A program made the translations under genes and the position numbers. Below the pieces are notes generated by a model. The model did no database searches. It was not told the origin of the DNA and saw nothing but the letters and a program-made list of their open reading frames with translations. A stretch of 64,000 bases of DNA from a virus. Where the stretch lies: positions 1-64,000 of IMG/VR virus record IMGVR_UViG_3300028840_001508; one strand, given 5' to 3'. Positions 49,400 through 58,110 of the stretch are shown here, one piece after another; the stretch's first letter is position 1, and each line of letters opens with the position of its first letter.

Positions 49400-52288
49400 A
49401 TGCGAAAGCTGATATTTGCGCTGGTAATAGTCATGATATTCGCTGGCTGCGCGAAGCAGGCGCAGCCACCGCCTGTTGATGGATTTGGCATAGCTGGTTG
49501 GCGCAAGCCGTCATATACTGCTACGCTGAATCACATCCATCCAATGGCGAGGGGACTACAGCTCATGTGGCTGATAAATGAGAGTCCCGCCGCCAGCCTG
49601 TTCGACCTGACGCGTAATGGCTACACAGGGACTATAACCGGCCCTACGTGGACACACGGCGACCGTGGGCCGGTGCTTTCCTTCGACGGCACAGACGACT
49701 ACCTGCAAGCCACGCGCATAAGCGGTATGAGCGACTGGTCTGCCTATATCCGGTACTGTCCGATTGATGTTAGCAATGCCTATGCCCTGCTAGACCAGGG
49801 TGATATACTCATCACGCAGAACAGCGATGATATAGTCTGGGGATTCACAGACAGCGGGAATGTAGACAATACATCAACAGCCAGTACAGTCCTATCAAGC
49901 GGAACGTGGGTTAGCCTTCTTGCTACCAAGTCAGGAAGCAGCCACGTCCTGTACGTCAACGGTATATCTACTGATACACTCAGCGACGCCAGTACACCAC
50001 TTACCAGCGAGACATATCTATCGGCAGGCAAGCGCACAGGGACGGGTATAGCTTACGTCGCATTGACGCCATCGAATCTTACCTCTGAGCAGGCAGTCAG
50101 CGGGTTACTTGAATACTCCCGCGGATCTGCCGATATGTCCGGGACGCTGTACGAAAATGCACCCGCGCCGAGACAGGGAACTATCGAATTCTGGACTAAG
50201 CCATATTTCGCTTCTACCGATACCAATACACGCTACCTGCTTGACGCTTCATGTGTCGTGCTTTACTGGAACGGTTCAGCGACGCAGTGGAAAGCTACTG
50301 TCAACGGCGTGAGCATCACCGCAAGCGATACCTTTTCTGCGAACACATGGATACACGTTGTATTGAGATGGGAGACCGAAGGGACTGATTCTCTCGACCT
50401 TGCCATTGACGGCACAGATGCAAGCACAGTGACGACCTCCCAGACGGTAGGAACGCCGTCGAGTACGCTCTACGTTCATAAAGACAACGCAGGGTCAAAC
50501 ACATATTCAGGTGCATCGGCTTTTAGATGGCTGAATAGGAAGATAGCTGATGCTGATATAGATACGCTATATGCAAGTGGAAATGGAAATCTGGACAGCT
50601 TTGACGTGACGCAGGATGTTGCGGCATGTTCAAATTTCACCGACAGCGCCACCTCCATCCGGGCGCAGCATAGGGGCAAGACAGTCTCGGCTATAACAGA
50701 TGGCGCTACAGAGGACACACTGACCGTGGCAAGCGGAGCGGATAATTCATTCGCTGATAATGATGAGGTAGCTGTATATGATGCATCTGCAAATATTGTC
50801 TTCGCCAGTGTTGATGGCGATCCATCATCTACGAGTATGGCGATAGACGATGGCGCAGGCGGCGATCCTAATGCTGATGAAACGGTAAGTAACACAGCTT
50901 TTGTGACGAAAAACCTATTCTCTGATCCAGGGTTTGAAAGTAATTCAACGAGCTATATAACTGACGGTTCAGTTGATGCGGATTTTACACTCAGCATTGA
51001 TAGCACATTGGCCTCATTTGATAGGTATTCCCAGAAAATTGTCATAGCAGGTGCAGATGATAGCGACGAGGTGCAACTGAGAAACCCCAACCTATCCAAC
51101 GGCGGCGACTACGCGACACGGTTCTTCTCACAAATAGCAGACTTCGACTTCTATCCCGACCTGCCTGTTCGATGCTATATGGATATTGATGGCTCTGCAA
51201 ATGTTGTAACGCAAGAACTATTTGCATCAATGCAGTTAAGAGATAAACACAGGGAATTCCAGGGATATGGCTATTCCGTCTGGGGCGATGGTACATATAT
51301 CTATCTTGCTAATTATGGCGGACTCCACGCCTACTCGTTCAATGGAAGTGCATTCACCCATTTAGATCACATCGACGACGGCGGAAATGGCTGGGGCGTG
51401 TGGGGCGATGGGACGTACATATACCTGGCGAACCACTCCGATGGTCTGCGCGCCTACACCTTCAACGGCACGACGTTTACCAACGTGGGTCACATCGACG
51501 ACGGCGGGTTTGGCTGGGGCGTCTGGGGCGATGGGACGTACATATACCTGGCAGATAATTATGATGGTATATACGCTTCAACCCCATACTTCGAGAATGG
51601 TTGGCAAGAGAGTACCATCTGCTTCACTGCCGATCAGGACGGCGCGCATAACTATAACGTGCGGGTGACTGGCGCGGGGGCTGGTGAGAATGATGCCACT
51701 ATCTATCTTGACCAGTTTGAGTTGAGGCAGAACGCCGTCGCAGGCGGCGATTGCGAAGCCGCAGATGGAAACGGCTTGCCATCTGGCTGGTCAGACACAG
51801 GCAGCCCGGATGCGGATGAAACACAGACTGATACAGCAGATTATCACAGCGACACGTCCAGCATCTACCTCGCCAGCGCAGAGGAAAACGAGGGTGTTAC
51901 TCAGAACATCACCGTAGAGGACGCAAGCTACTATACAATCACATTCTTCTCAAAGAATGACAACCAGGATGTTGACGTGACTCTAGGCACAGCAGCTACG
52001 GCGACTATTGACGCAACGACATCGACAAACACGTGGACTAAATTCAGTTATACTTTTCTTACTACCGACACGACATTGGTGCTTTCAGCCGTATCAGGCG
52101 CGGCTTCACAGAGCGGGTGGTTTGACGACTTCAGCCTGGTGAAGCTGGACACGGCGGACGCTACCAGCGCAGCAAGAACACTGGACTACCTGGACGGCAA
52201 GATTGACGATATACGGATATGGGACAGGGCATTGACGCCAGAAGAGGCGCACTGGCTACAGAGAGAACCTTATGCGCCCATCAAATAG
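49400..52288 (+). CDS. Large LamG/concanavalin-type protein with lipoprotein signal
   Basis: 962 residues. The start MRKLIFALVIVMIFAGCAKQ has a signal peptide and a lipobox-like FAGC, unusual for a virion protein. Two LamG/concanavalin-like domains follow (LFDLTRNGYTGTITGPTW...PVLSFDGTDDYL near residues 65-110; GTIEFWTKPYF and LDLAIDGTDASTV near 255-340). Near residues 620-720 are three 40-41-residue WGDGTYIYLA repeats, propeller-like, then a carbohydrate-binding-like beta domain and a final LamG-type end (LDGKIDDIRIWDRALTPEEA). It could be a surface adhesin of the virion or be displayed by the lysogen. Confidence 0.7.
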   Translation: MRKLIFALVIVMIFAGCAKQAQPPPVDGFGIAGWRKPSYTATLNHIHPMARGLQLMWLINESPAASLFDLTRNGYTGTITGPTWTHGDRGPVLSFDGTDDYLQATRISGMSDWSAYIRYCPIDVSNAYALLDQGDILITQNSDDIVWGFTDSGNVDNTSTASTVLSSGTWVSLLATKSGSSHVLYVNGISTDTLSDASTPLTSETYLSAGKRTGTGIAYVALTPSNLTSEQAVSGLLEYSRGSADMSGTLYENAPAPRQGTIEFWTKPYFASTDTNTRYLLDASCVVLYWNGSATQWKATVNGVSITASDTFSANTWIHVVLRWETEGTDSLDLAIDGTDASTVTTSQTVGTPSSTLYVHKDNAGSNTYSGASAFRWLNRKIADADIDTLYASGNGNLDSFDVTQDVAACSNFTDSATSIRAQHRGKTVSAITDGATEDTLTVASGADNSFADNDEVAVYDASANIVFASVDGDPSSTSMAIDDGAGGDPNADETVSNTAFVTKNLFSDPGFESNSTSYITDGSVDADFTLSIDSTLASFDRYSQKIVIAGADDSDEVQLRNPNLSNGGDYATRFFSQIADFDFYPDLPVRCYMDIDGSANVVTQELFASMQLRDKHREFQGYGYSVWGDGTYIYLANYGGLHAYSFNGSAFTHLDHIDDGGNGWGVWGDGTYIYLANHSDGLRAYTFNGTTFTNVGHIDDGGFGWGVWGDGTYIYLADNYDGIYASTPYFENGWQESTICFTADQDGAHNYNVRVTGAGAGENDATIYLDQFELRQNAVAGGDCEAADGNGLPSGWSDTGSPDADETQTDTADYHSDTSSIYLASAEENEGVTQNITVEDASYYTITFFSKNDNQDVDVTLGTAATATIDATTSTNTWTKFSYTFLTTDTTLVLSAVSGAASQSGWFDDFSLVKLDTADATSAARTLDYLDGKIDDIRIWDRALTPEEAHWLQREPYAPIK
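51281..51560 (+). repeat. Three 120/123-nt coding repeats
   Basis: The motif TGGGGCGATG recurs at 51281, 51401 and 51524, in units of 120 and 123 nt encoding WGDGTYIYLA plus ~30 residues. Units 2 and 3 are closest. Confidence 0.8.
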
Positions 52289-52343
52289 ATTACTACGCGC
52301 ACAATGCGCATACAGACGTGCCGGTGATGGTCACTGGCACAAC

Positions 52344-52377
52344 GGGGGCGGGGCTTTCTCTCCTTTCACTCGCCCCC
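52344..52377 (+). terminator. GC-rich hairpin before the connector genes
   Basis: GGGGGCG (52344-52350) pairs with CGCCCCC (52371-52377), loop 20 nt. No T-run. Confidence 0.4.
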
Positions 52378-52403
52378 CGCACTCATATATAGGATGATGT
52401 GAA

Positions 52404-53627
52404 TTGGCAGATATTGTAGATCTGGGAAAAGTATTGGAATTCGTATTCGGCAGGTTCAGCATAGCATCTGGAAACGACGTGCTGGTACTGACTAGCAGTA
52501 TAGGAGGGCCGGAGAGCATAGACGTGCCTGACGGTGACTACTCGGCAAGCGAACTAGCGACGGCACTCCAGACAGCCATGACAGCGAACGGCACGATCAG
52601 CGGTTCAACTATCACGTGGTCAGTCAGCTACAGCGACAGCACAGCAAAGTTCACCATCGACGCAGGATCAGGAAACACCGTGGCGCTAACCAATTCTGGC
52701 TCCGACGCCGCTGATACCTTTGGCTTCAACAAAGACCATACAGCGGCTCAGACTATTACCTCTGATCAGATAGTGCCTGGCGCTCCCGATAGTCTGGATA
52801 TACCCAACTTGCATGACGGGGCTGAGAAGTGGATACAGAACAGGACGGAGCGCACCTTCACCAGCACCACATATTACAAGCTCTACGATGGTGATGGCGA
52901 TACATGCCTGCTGCTTGACGATTATCCCATTACGCAGGTGCAGAGGGTAACGAAGGACGTGGAGGAAGGCATTAAGATAAAGAACACCAGCACAGATGCC
53001 AGCAACGCATACGCCGCTGTTGTGTTCGAGGATGACACGCCGTCTTACCTCAAGTTGGTTGTTGATGATGGCGATAACGTAAGTACAAGTTCGCTTTCCT
53101 TCAGCACCTACACCACGCTATCAACGCTGGTAGCTGCCTTCACCAGCAACGCCACCATATCAGGCGATGGCTGGGCGGCGGCTGTATATGACACGGACTA
53201 CAACAACTACAGTACCATGCTGTTGATGGAGAACTTCTACGAGCTTGCCAACGAGTTCGGCGGGGGTACGGCTGATTATGAATACCTCTACATCGGCGGC
53301 GAGCCGCTACAGGGCATCAAGGTATATAAAGACAGGGGAGAGATATACCACGCGGGCGGATTTACGCGTGGACATAACAACATCTACGTCAAGTACACCG
53401 CCGGATATAGTATAGCACCAGCGGATCTCCGGCTTGCCGTATGTATTCTTGTGAAGACGTGGTATGACAAGAAAGATAACGCCGCCTACGGCATAGAGGA
53501 ATACAGCTTAGGACACGTCCGGGTGCGCTATGCCAGCGGGACGCAGAGCGCCAGCGGGAATGTGGACAGGACGATCCCGCCGGAAGTGCTTAACATCGTG
53601 GATAGGTATGTGAATATAACGCTATGA
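52404..53627 (+). CDS. Head-tail connector (HK97 gp6-like) with inserted beta domain
   Basis: 407 residues, TTG start. The C-terminal part has the connector pattern: IYVKYTAGYSIAPADLRLAV, then WYDKKDNAAYG. Ordinary gp6-like proteins are about 100-200 residues; here beta-rich, Ser/Thr-rich segments lie at about residues 25-130 and 190-280. It should form the ring below the portal. Overlaps the next gene by 4 nt. Confidence 0.65.
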   Translation: MADIVDLGKVLEFVFGRFSIASGNDVLVLTSSIGGPESIDVPDGDYSASELATALQTAMTANGTISGSTITWSVSYSDSTAKFTIDAGSGNTVALTNSGSDAADTFGFNKDHTAAQTITSDQIVPGAPDSLDIPNLHDGAEKWIQNRTERTFTSTTYYKLYDGDGDTCLLLDDYPITQVQRVTKDVEEGIKIKNTSTDASNAYAAVVFEDDTPSYLKLVVDDGDNVSTSSLSFSTYTTLSTLVAAFTSNATISGDGWAAAVYDTDYNNYSTMLLMENFYELANEFGGGTADYEYLYIGGEPLQGIKVYKDRGEIYHAGGFTRGHNNIYVKYTAGYSIAPADLRLAVCILVKTWYDKKDNAAYGIEEYSLGHVRVRYASGTQSASGNVDRTIPPEVLNIVDRYVNITL

Positions 53628-53971
53628 TCCCAGGAAAGAAAGTATCATACACACTCAAATCAGTTACAGAGACGCAGGATGCGGGCGGGTCTGCTACATT
53701 GACCATAGCCACTGTCTGCACATTCAAGGGGTCTACTATGGCTCCCTTGACGCTGTACGAGAATAGCCTGTTCGAGAAGCAGACTACGGTAGGCAGGTAC
53801 AGGATAATAGCGGACTATGACCAGTTCGGGGCAGCGTACTATGCCAGTATAGAGGAAAGCGAAGAAAATATCATCACATACAACTCTACCAACTACGACA
53901 TTATCCGCGTCAACGAGTTTGAGGGCATACCTGGACACCACTACGAGATATACGTGGAGAAGAAGCGATAA
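53624..53971 (+). CDS. Head closure/head-tail adaptor protein
   Basis: 115 residues, beta-rich (VSYTLKSVTETQDAGGSATL, then RYRIIADYD), size and position of an SPP1 gp16-like head completion protein directly after the connector. Confidence 0.6.
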   Translation: MIPGKKVSYTLKSVTETQDAGGSATLTIATVCTFKGSTMAPLTLYENSLFEKQTTVGRYRIIADYDQFGAAYYASIEESEENIITYNSTNYDIIRVNEFEGIPGHHYEIYVEKKR

Positions 53972-54342
53972 TGTGTAAATGGGGTACAGATAAGCAAGTA
54001 TTAGTTAAAATACCGACAGATCTATCATCTACAGGCGCAGTAGAATGGAAATACAAAAAGATAGATTTCTGCATAGCCGATATAGTACAGGCATTACAAC
54101 GAGCAGGAATAGATATGCGGGGAAGCTGCTGTGGACATGGTAAAACATACGGACATATTCACTGCCAGGACGGGCGTATCTTGCTATTACTTCAGGGGAA
54201 AAATGCAGATGATTACTATACCCATAGAACTCGACTATTTTTATCTCTCTTTGTCAGGCAGTTGAGTTGGGTCTCCTTGAGATATCCATATCGCTTGATA
54301 AAGGACTTACTGCATTATCTGAGGAATACAAATGACATCTGA
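53971..54342 (+). CDS. Hypothetical phage protein with CCGHGK motif
   Basis: 123 residues. IVQALQRAGIDMRGSCCGHG followed by GHIHCQDGRILLLL is a pattern I have seen in small phage proteins of unknown function, probably metal binding through Cys and His. It overlaps both neighbours (start TAATG, end into the methyltransferase). Confidence 0.55.
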   Translation: MCKWGTDKQVLVKIPTDLSSTGAVEWKYKKIDFCIADIVQALQRAGIDMRGSCCGHGKTYGHIHCQDGRILLLLQGKNADDYYTHRTRLFLSLFVRQLSWVSLRYPYRLIKDLLHYLRNTNDI

Positions 54343-54964
54343 ATATATAGCACAAATAGTCAACAAATGTGACCATTATCTTCGCCCTGAAGAAGCCCGG
54401 ATACTCTACCAGACGGCAACAGACATCGGCGCAAAGAGGCTGCTGGAAATAGGTGGCGGGGCTGCGTGTTCATCGGCTATTCTGGCGACTGTAGCTATGG
54501 AGAACAACGGTTTGCTGCTTACAGTGGAGATAAGCCCGCGAAGTGACTGGAAGGCGAACCTGGCTGATTTAGGGCTGGCTGAATATGCGAAGCTGGTAGA
54601 AGCCGAATCGCCGTGGGTGAATATCGACGCCAGGATGGTGAGTCTGGACTATCTATTCGTAGACGGCAATGGGCGCATGAGGTGGGTGCTTGCTGACTAC
54701 CATTTCTTCAGCAAGTTTGTCAGGGTAGGCGGGAGGATCGCTTTCCACGACTGGTGTGGCGGGCGGCATTCACCAGATGGTGTAAAGCGGGCGGTAGGGG
54801 CGATACTTGAAACCGATGACCTGAAGGAGGTGGCGATCAGTGAGGCAGAGAAGCAGGGGCTTATCGTGTTTGAGAAGATGAGCGATAGGCTGGATTTGCC
54901 GGACGAGAACGGGGTGTATGCAGCAAGGCCGGTGAGGGCAGTAGGAAGCTGGTTGGGTAACTGA
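54332..54964 (+). CDS. Class I SAM-dependent methyltransferase-like protein, copy 1
   Basis: 210 residues. RLLEIGGGAACSSAILATVA is the SAM-binding motif I; LLLTVEISP and LDYLFVDGNG give strands 2 and 4; GGRIAFHDWCGGRHSPDGVK resembles the cephalosporin-hydroxylase/rhamnosyl methyltransferase type acting on sugars. Overlaps the preceding gene by 11 nt and is followed by a paralogue. Confidence 0.7.
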   Translation: MTSEYIAQIVNKCDHYLRPEEARILYQTATDIGAKRLLEIGGGAACSSAILATVAMENNGLLLTVEISPRSDWKANLADLGLAEYAKLVEAESPWVNIDARMVSLDYLFVDGNGRMRWVLADYHFFSKFVRVGGRIAFHDWCGGRHSPDGVKRAVGAILETDDLKEVAISEAEKQGLIVFEKMSDRLDLPDENGVYAARPVRAVGSWLGN

Positions 54965-54976
54965 AAAGGAGAAGCC

Positions 54977-55618
54977 ATGACAGATGCAGAAATACAGGAC
55001 ATCCGGATCCACTGTAACAAATCCATGAGGCTGGAAGAGGGGCGCATACTCTATGACACAGCAAGCGAGATAAAGGCGAAGTGCATATTGGAGATAGGCG
55101 GCGGGGCTGGTACGTCCACGTCGCTTCTGGGAACGGTAGCTAAAGAGAATGATGGCAGATTGATTACTGTGGAACCTAACCCCCGCCAGTCGTGGTTTGA
55201 TAACCTGAAACGGCTTGGCATAGAAGAGTACGTGGAGTGCGTCCAGGCAGAGTCACCGTGGCTACGTGCAGGCATAGAGCCTATCGACTATCTGTGCATC
55301 GACGGTTCTGGCATCATGCGATGGGTGTTGGTGGACTACCACTACTTCGCCCCGTTTGTGCGCGTAGGTGGGCGGATAGCGTTTCACGATTGGTGTGGTG
55401 GGGTAATGTACCCACATGGCGTCAGGCGAGCCGTAGCGGTGATAATGGAGACTGACAGCAAGATACTGAAGGAGATAGCAAGGAATGAAGATTCGCCGAG
55501 ACAGGGGATCGTCGTATTTGAGAAGGTGAGAGAATGCCCGTTCGTTGGTATGGAGCAAATGTTGAAGCAGCAACGCAAGCAGTTACAGTCGGAAACCTGC
55601 ACAGAGCAGGGGCATTGA
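54977..55618 (+). CDS. Class I SAM-dependent methyltransferase-like protein, copy 2
   Basis: 213 residues, paralogous to the previous gene throughout (LEIGGGAGTSTSLLGTVA, LITVEPNP, IDYLCIDGSG, GGRIAFHDWCGG). AAAAGGAG upstream. Its last 85 nt overlap the tail-completion gene in another frame. A tandem pair could methylate two sites of a glycan. Confidence 0.7.
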   Translation: MTDAEIQDIRIHCNKSMRLEEGRILYDTASEIKAKCILEIGGGAGTSTSLLGTVAKENDGRLITVEPNPRQSWFDNLKRLGIEEYVECVQAESPWLRAGIEPIDYLCIDGSGIMRWVLVDYHYFAPFVRVGGRIAFHDWCGGVMYPHGVRRAVAVIMETDSKILKEIARNEDSPRQGIVVFEKVRECPFVGMEQMLKQQRKQLQSETCTEQGH

Positions 55619-55914
55619 TACAGGGAACGGCAAAAGAGTTATGCCCTGTAAAGACAGGCAATCTCAAAAGCAAGATAACTTATGAGGTTGATGAGGTAGA
55701 ACTGAAGATGCGGGAAGGCAGTAATGTCATCTATGACCCCTTTGTCGAATTGGGGAGTAGCCGCAGTCCCGCACAGCCGCATCATGTACCAGCTTTAGAA
55801 GCCAACTTTCCGGCGATAAAAGAGATGTTCCATAATATCAAGCTGGACACAGCAAAGGCGCATGAAATACGCAGGGCTACACTTGGCGCATACATTGAAA
55901 GACTGGCAGGATAA
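55534..55914 (+). CDS. Tail-completion protein (HK97 gp10-like)
   Basis: 126 residues. LIQGTAKELCPVKTGNLKSK and VELGSSRSPAQPHHVPALE are typical of the HK97 gp10 family. The ATG at 55534 lies inside the upstream methyltransferase gene, an unusually long overlap. Should act at the head-tail joint. Confidence 0.75.
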   Translation: MPVRWYGANVEAATQAVTVGNLHRAGALIQGTAKELCPVKTGNLKSKITYEVDEVELKMREGSNVIYDPFVELGSSRSPAQPHHVPALEANFPAIKEMFHNIKLDTAKAHEIRRATLGAYIERLAG

Positions 55915-56309
55915 TGGACGCACTATTCGACGCTATACAGGCAAAATACACGGCAAACAGCACTCTGTCAAGCGCGCTATCAGGCGGCCTGCACAGGATA
56001 GAAGCCAAGCAGGATGCAAGCTACCCATTCGCCGTCTATTCCATGCCTTCTGACGTGACGGAATACACGTTTGACACCGAATGGGAGAACATGCTGATAC
56101 AGTTCAGCATCTATCACGATGGACGTTCTGATGCTACTGTCCAGGACTGCTACACCAAGCTGAAGACAGTGTATGATTTGTGTACGCTATCCATCAGCGG
56201 TTATACGCAGGTTGTCATGGCGAGAGAATGGCAGAATTTAATACGGGAAGAAGATGTCTGGCAGTATAGCGTTAGATACAGGGTGAGGTTCTACAAGGCG
56301 AGGTCATGA
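55914..56309 (+). CDS. Tail terminator/completion protein (DUF3168-like)
   Basis: 131 residues, alpha/beta (MDALFDAIQAKYTANSTLSS, then MLIQFSIYHDGRSDATVQD, and a final strand YRVRFYKA). Size and place match tail terminator proteins after gp10. Start overlaps the previous stop. Confidence 0.6.
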   Translation: MDALFDAIQAKYTANSTLSSALSGGLHRIEAKQDASYPFAVYSMPSDVTEYTFDTEWENMLIQFSIYHDGRSDATVQDCYTKLKTVYDLCTLSISGYTQVVMAREWQNLIREEDVWQYSVRYRVRFYKARS

Positions 56310-56398
56310 TAGAGACATACTTTCTATATTTTGTTTTCCTATTAGCTGCTTTTGTCTGTGGCATGAGGGTACAGCGATTTTTTGATAAGAGGAAATGA
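56306..56398 (+). CDS. Tiny membrane protein (30 aa)
   Basis: ATG 56306 overlaps the previous stop (ATGA). One transmembrane helix (YFLYFVFLLAAFVCGM) and basic tail RVQRFFDKRK. Function unknown. Confidence 0.5.
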   Translation: MIETYFLYFVFLLAAFVCGMRVQRFFDKRK

Positions 56399-56412
56399 AA
56401 AGGAGAGAAAGC

Positions 56413-56742
56413 ATGATAAACTTGCTGGATGAAACGGTAGATGCGCTGATGGAGCATGGCAAACATCCCTCTGAAGTTCTATGGGTAGGGAATAGCGAAT
56501 GGCATACAACGTGGGATGCCTTTACTAAAGTAGCGAACAGGCGGTATGATGACGGACTCGGTAGGGAAGAAGTCAACGGAGATCTAATGATAGTCGGACA
56601 GGACTGGTGGCTAGAGCGCAAAATCTATGATGGTCAAGAGGAATGGGCATTCAAAACGCAGCCCAAACTTCAGGGCAAGAAATCTACAGGGCCGCCTTTA
56701 GTCAATTGGCTTATATGGAAGGAGAGCAGGGACAGCGAATGA
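56413..56742 (+). CDS. Hypothetical protein
   Basis: 109 residues from ATG 56413 behind AAAAGGAG (ATG 56395 is within the upstream stop region). Contains HPSEVLWVGNSEWHTTWDAF and DWWLERKIYDGQEEWAF. Family not recognised. Its stop overlaps the nucleotidyltransferase start. Confidence 0.6.
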   Translation: MINLLDETVDALMEHGKHPSEVLWVGNSEWHTTWDAFTKVANRRYDDGLGREEVNGDLMIVGQDWWLERKIYDGQEEWAFKTQPKLQGKKSTGPPLVNWLIWKESRDSE

Positions 56743-57092
56743 AAACAGTTCTCTGCATAGGACGCTGGCAGCCGCTTCACAAGGGACATATCAAGCTTCT
56801 GACCGACGTGATAAGGGAGGGGAATTTTCTCGTAGTCGGGATCAGGGACACGCGGGCGGGAGATCCCCGTGAGAATCCATACACAGTCAAGCAACGTAGG
56901 CGGATGATAAAGAACGCACTGGGCAAGTACAAAGACAGGTACGCTATAGCTGTTATCCCCGACTACTGGTGTGACCTGGAAGTGAGGATAGGGCGCAAGG
57001 TCGGGTATAAGGTACAGCGGTATGACGTGGATGTTGAGGATATATCAGGTACGAAGACGCGGGAAGTGTTGAGAAGAAAGGGGAAGCTGTGA
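56739..57092 (+). CDS. HxGH-motif nucleotidyltransferase (NMNAT/ATP-sulfurylase superfamily)
   Basis: 117 residues from ATG 56739. CIGRWQPLHKGHIKLL (HKGH at 14-17) and the C-terminal ISGTKTRE (103-110) are the two ATP-binding signatures of the nucleotidylyltransferase superfamily that includes NMN adenylyltransferase and ATP sulfurylase. It is shorter than cellular NMNAT (about 170-210). It could make NAD from mononucleotides, linking to the PncA/PncB genes, or supply APS to the APS kinase four genes downstream. The substrate cannot be decided from sequence. Confidence 0.7.
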   Translation: MKTVLCIGRWQPLHKGHIKLLTDVIREGNFLVVGIRDTRAGDPRENPYTVKQRRRMIKNALGKYKDRYAIAVIPDYWCDLEVRIGRKVGYKVQRYDVDVEDISGTKTREVLRRKGKL

Positions 57093-57388
57093 AAATCGAG
57101 ACGAAGGACGGATTGGCGCTATCTGATAATATAATAGAATCACGACGCAGACTGGCATATATGCTAATTACTTTCGATGCCCTGTGTGAATTGTTCAAGG
57201 ATAGAGAAATACACGTAAAGGTCGAAAGTAGTTTGCCTGCTGATGCCAAGTTAATTCATATCGCTTGGGATACGGATCGGGCGATGGTTAGGCTGTATTT
57301 TGAGAGTAAAGATTTCCCTGTAGTTGAGCCGTATGAGATTGTAACTCATCACATAAAGCCATTATTCCACTATATAGATATTGACTAG
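57089..57388 (+). CDS. Hypothetical protein
   Basis: 99 residues, GTG start overlapping the upstream stop by 4 nt. Alpha/beta, family not recognised. Confidence 0.55.
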   Translation: MKIETKDGLALSDNIIESRRRLAYMLITFDALCELFKDREIHVKVESSLPADAKLIHIAWDTDRAMVRLYFESKDFPVVEPYEIVTHHIKPLFHYIDID

Positions 57389-57412
57389 AGACACTTATAG
57401 AAAGGGGAAGTT

Positions 57413-57682
57413 ATGAAGCTTGAGGAATGTAAACAGCAACTAGGCAAAATAATGAGGGTTCTTTCTCTACGCCCCAATCCTTGCTTGCAGTGTCCACTGG
57501 CTATCAAGGATGCTGATGGAGGTGTCTATACTCCTATTGTCGGGGATGGTATGTGTGGAATATGTAACAGAGGTACATGGGAGATAGGTGATCGCAGTAT
57601 AGAGGTAGAGGGCGAAACTATACCGATGTGTCGTGAATGCGAAGTAATGCTCAAAGAATTGATAGTGAAAGGTGGGTTATGA
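57413..57682 (+). CDS. Putative zinc-binding protein
   Basis: 89 residues. CLQCP, MCGICNRG and CRECE supply six or more cysteines, so one or two zinc sites. AAAGGGGAAG upstream. Overlaps the APS kinase start by 4 nt. Confidence 0.6.
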   Translation: MKLEECKQQLGKIMRVLSLRPNPCLQCPLAIKDADGGVYTPIVGDGMCGICNRGTWEIGDRSIEVEGETIPMCRECEVMLKELIVKGGL

Positions 57683-58110
57683 TAATCTGGCTAACAGCTA
57701 ACAGTGGCGCAGGCAAGACCACCATCGGCAAGCAACTGGCATACCGTAACAACGGTATATTGCTTGACGGTGATGACATGCGCGCAAGCATCTCACTCGG
57801 AGCGGGCTTCAGTAAGGAAGAGCGGGAGGAACACAACCTGCGAGTAGCGAGGCTGGCGAAGGTCATGGAAGCGCAGGGCAAGCTTGTCATAGTGTCGGTG
57901 ATAGCACCATTCAAGGACACGCGATCGAAGATAGATAAGATGATATGTCCCGTGTGGATATATCTCGTATCAGCCATCCGAAGCCAACCGACGAAGGAGC
58001 GACCGTATCAAATACCCGGCAACGCATCACTGGTAATAGATACAGATATGATGAAGCCGCTTGATGCGGTGTGTATGATAGAGTCGCAGATATTGAGGAA
58101 GTATTGGTAA
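57679..58110 (+). CDS. cysC: Adenylylsulfate (APS) kinase
   Basis: 143 residues from ATG 57679. P-loop ANSGAGKTT (7-15), LDGDDMRASI (29-38), GFSKEEREEHNLRVARLAKV and IVSVIAPFKDTR are CysC signatures. It should phosphorylate APS to the sulfate donor PAPS. It is shorter than cellular CysC (about 200 residues), with a reduced C-terminus. Directly followed, with overlapping start/stop, by a sulfotransferase. Confidence 0.85.
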   Translation: MIIWLTANSGAGKTTIGKQLAYRNNGILLDGDDMRASISLGAGFSKEEREEHNLRVARLAKVMEAQGKLVIVSVIAPFKDTRSKIDKMICPVWIYLVSAIRSQPTKERPYQIPGNASLVIDTDMMKPLDAVCMIESQILRKYW

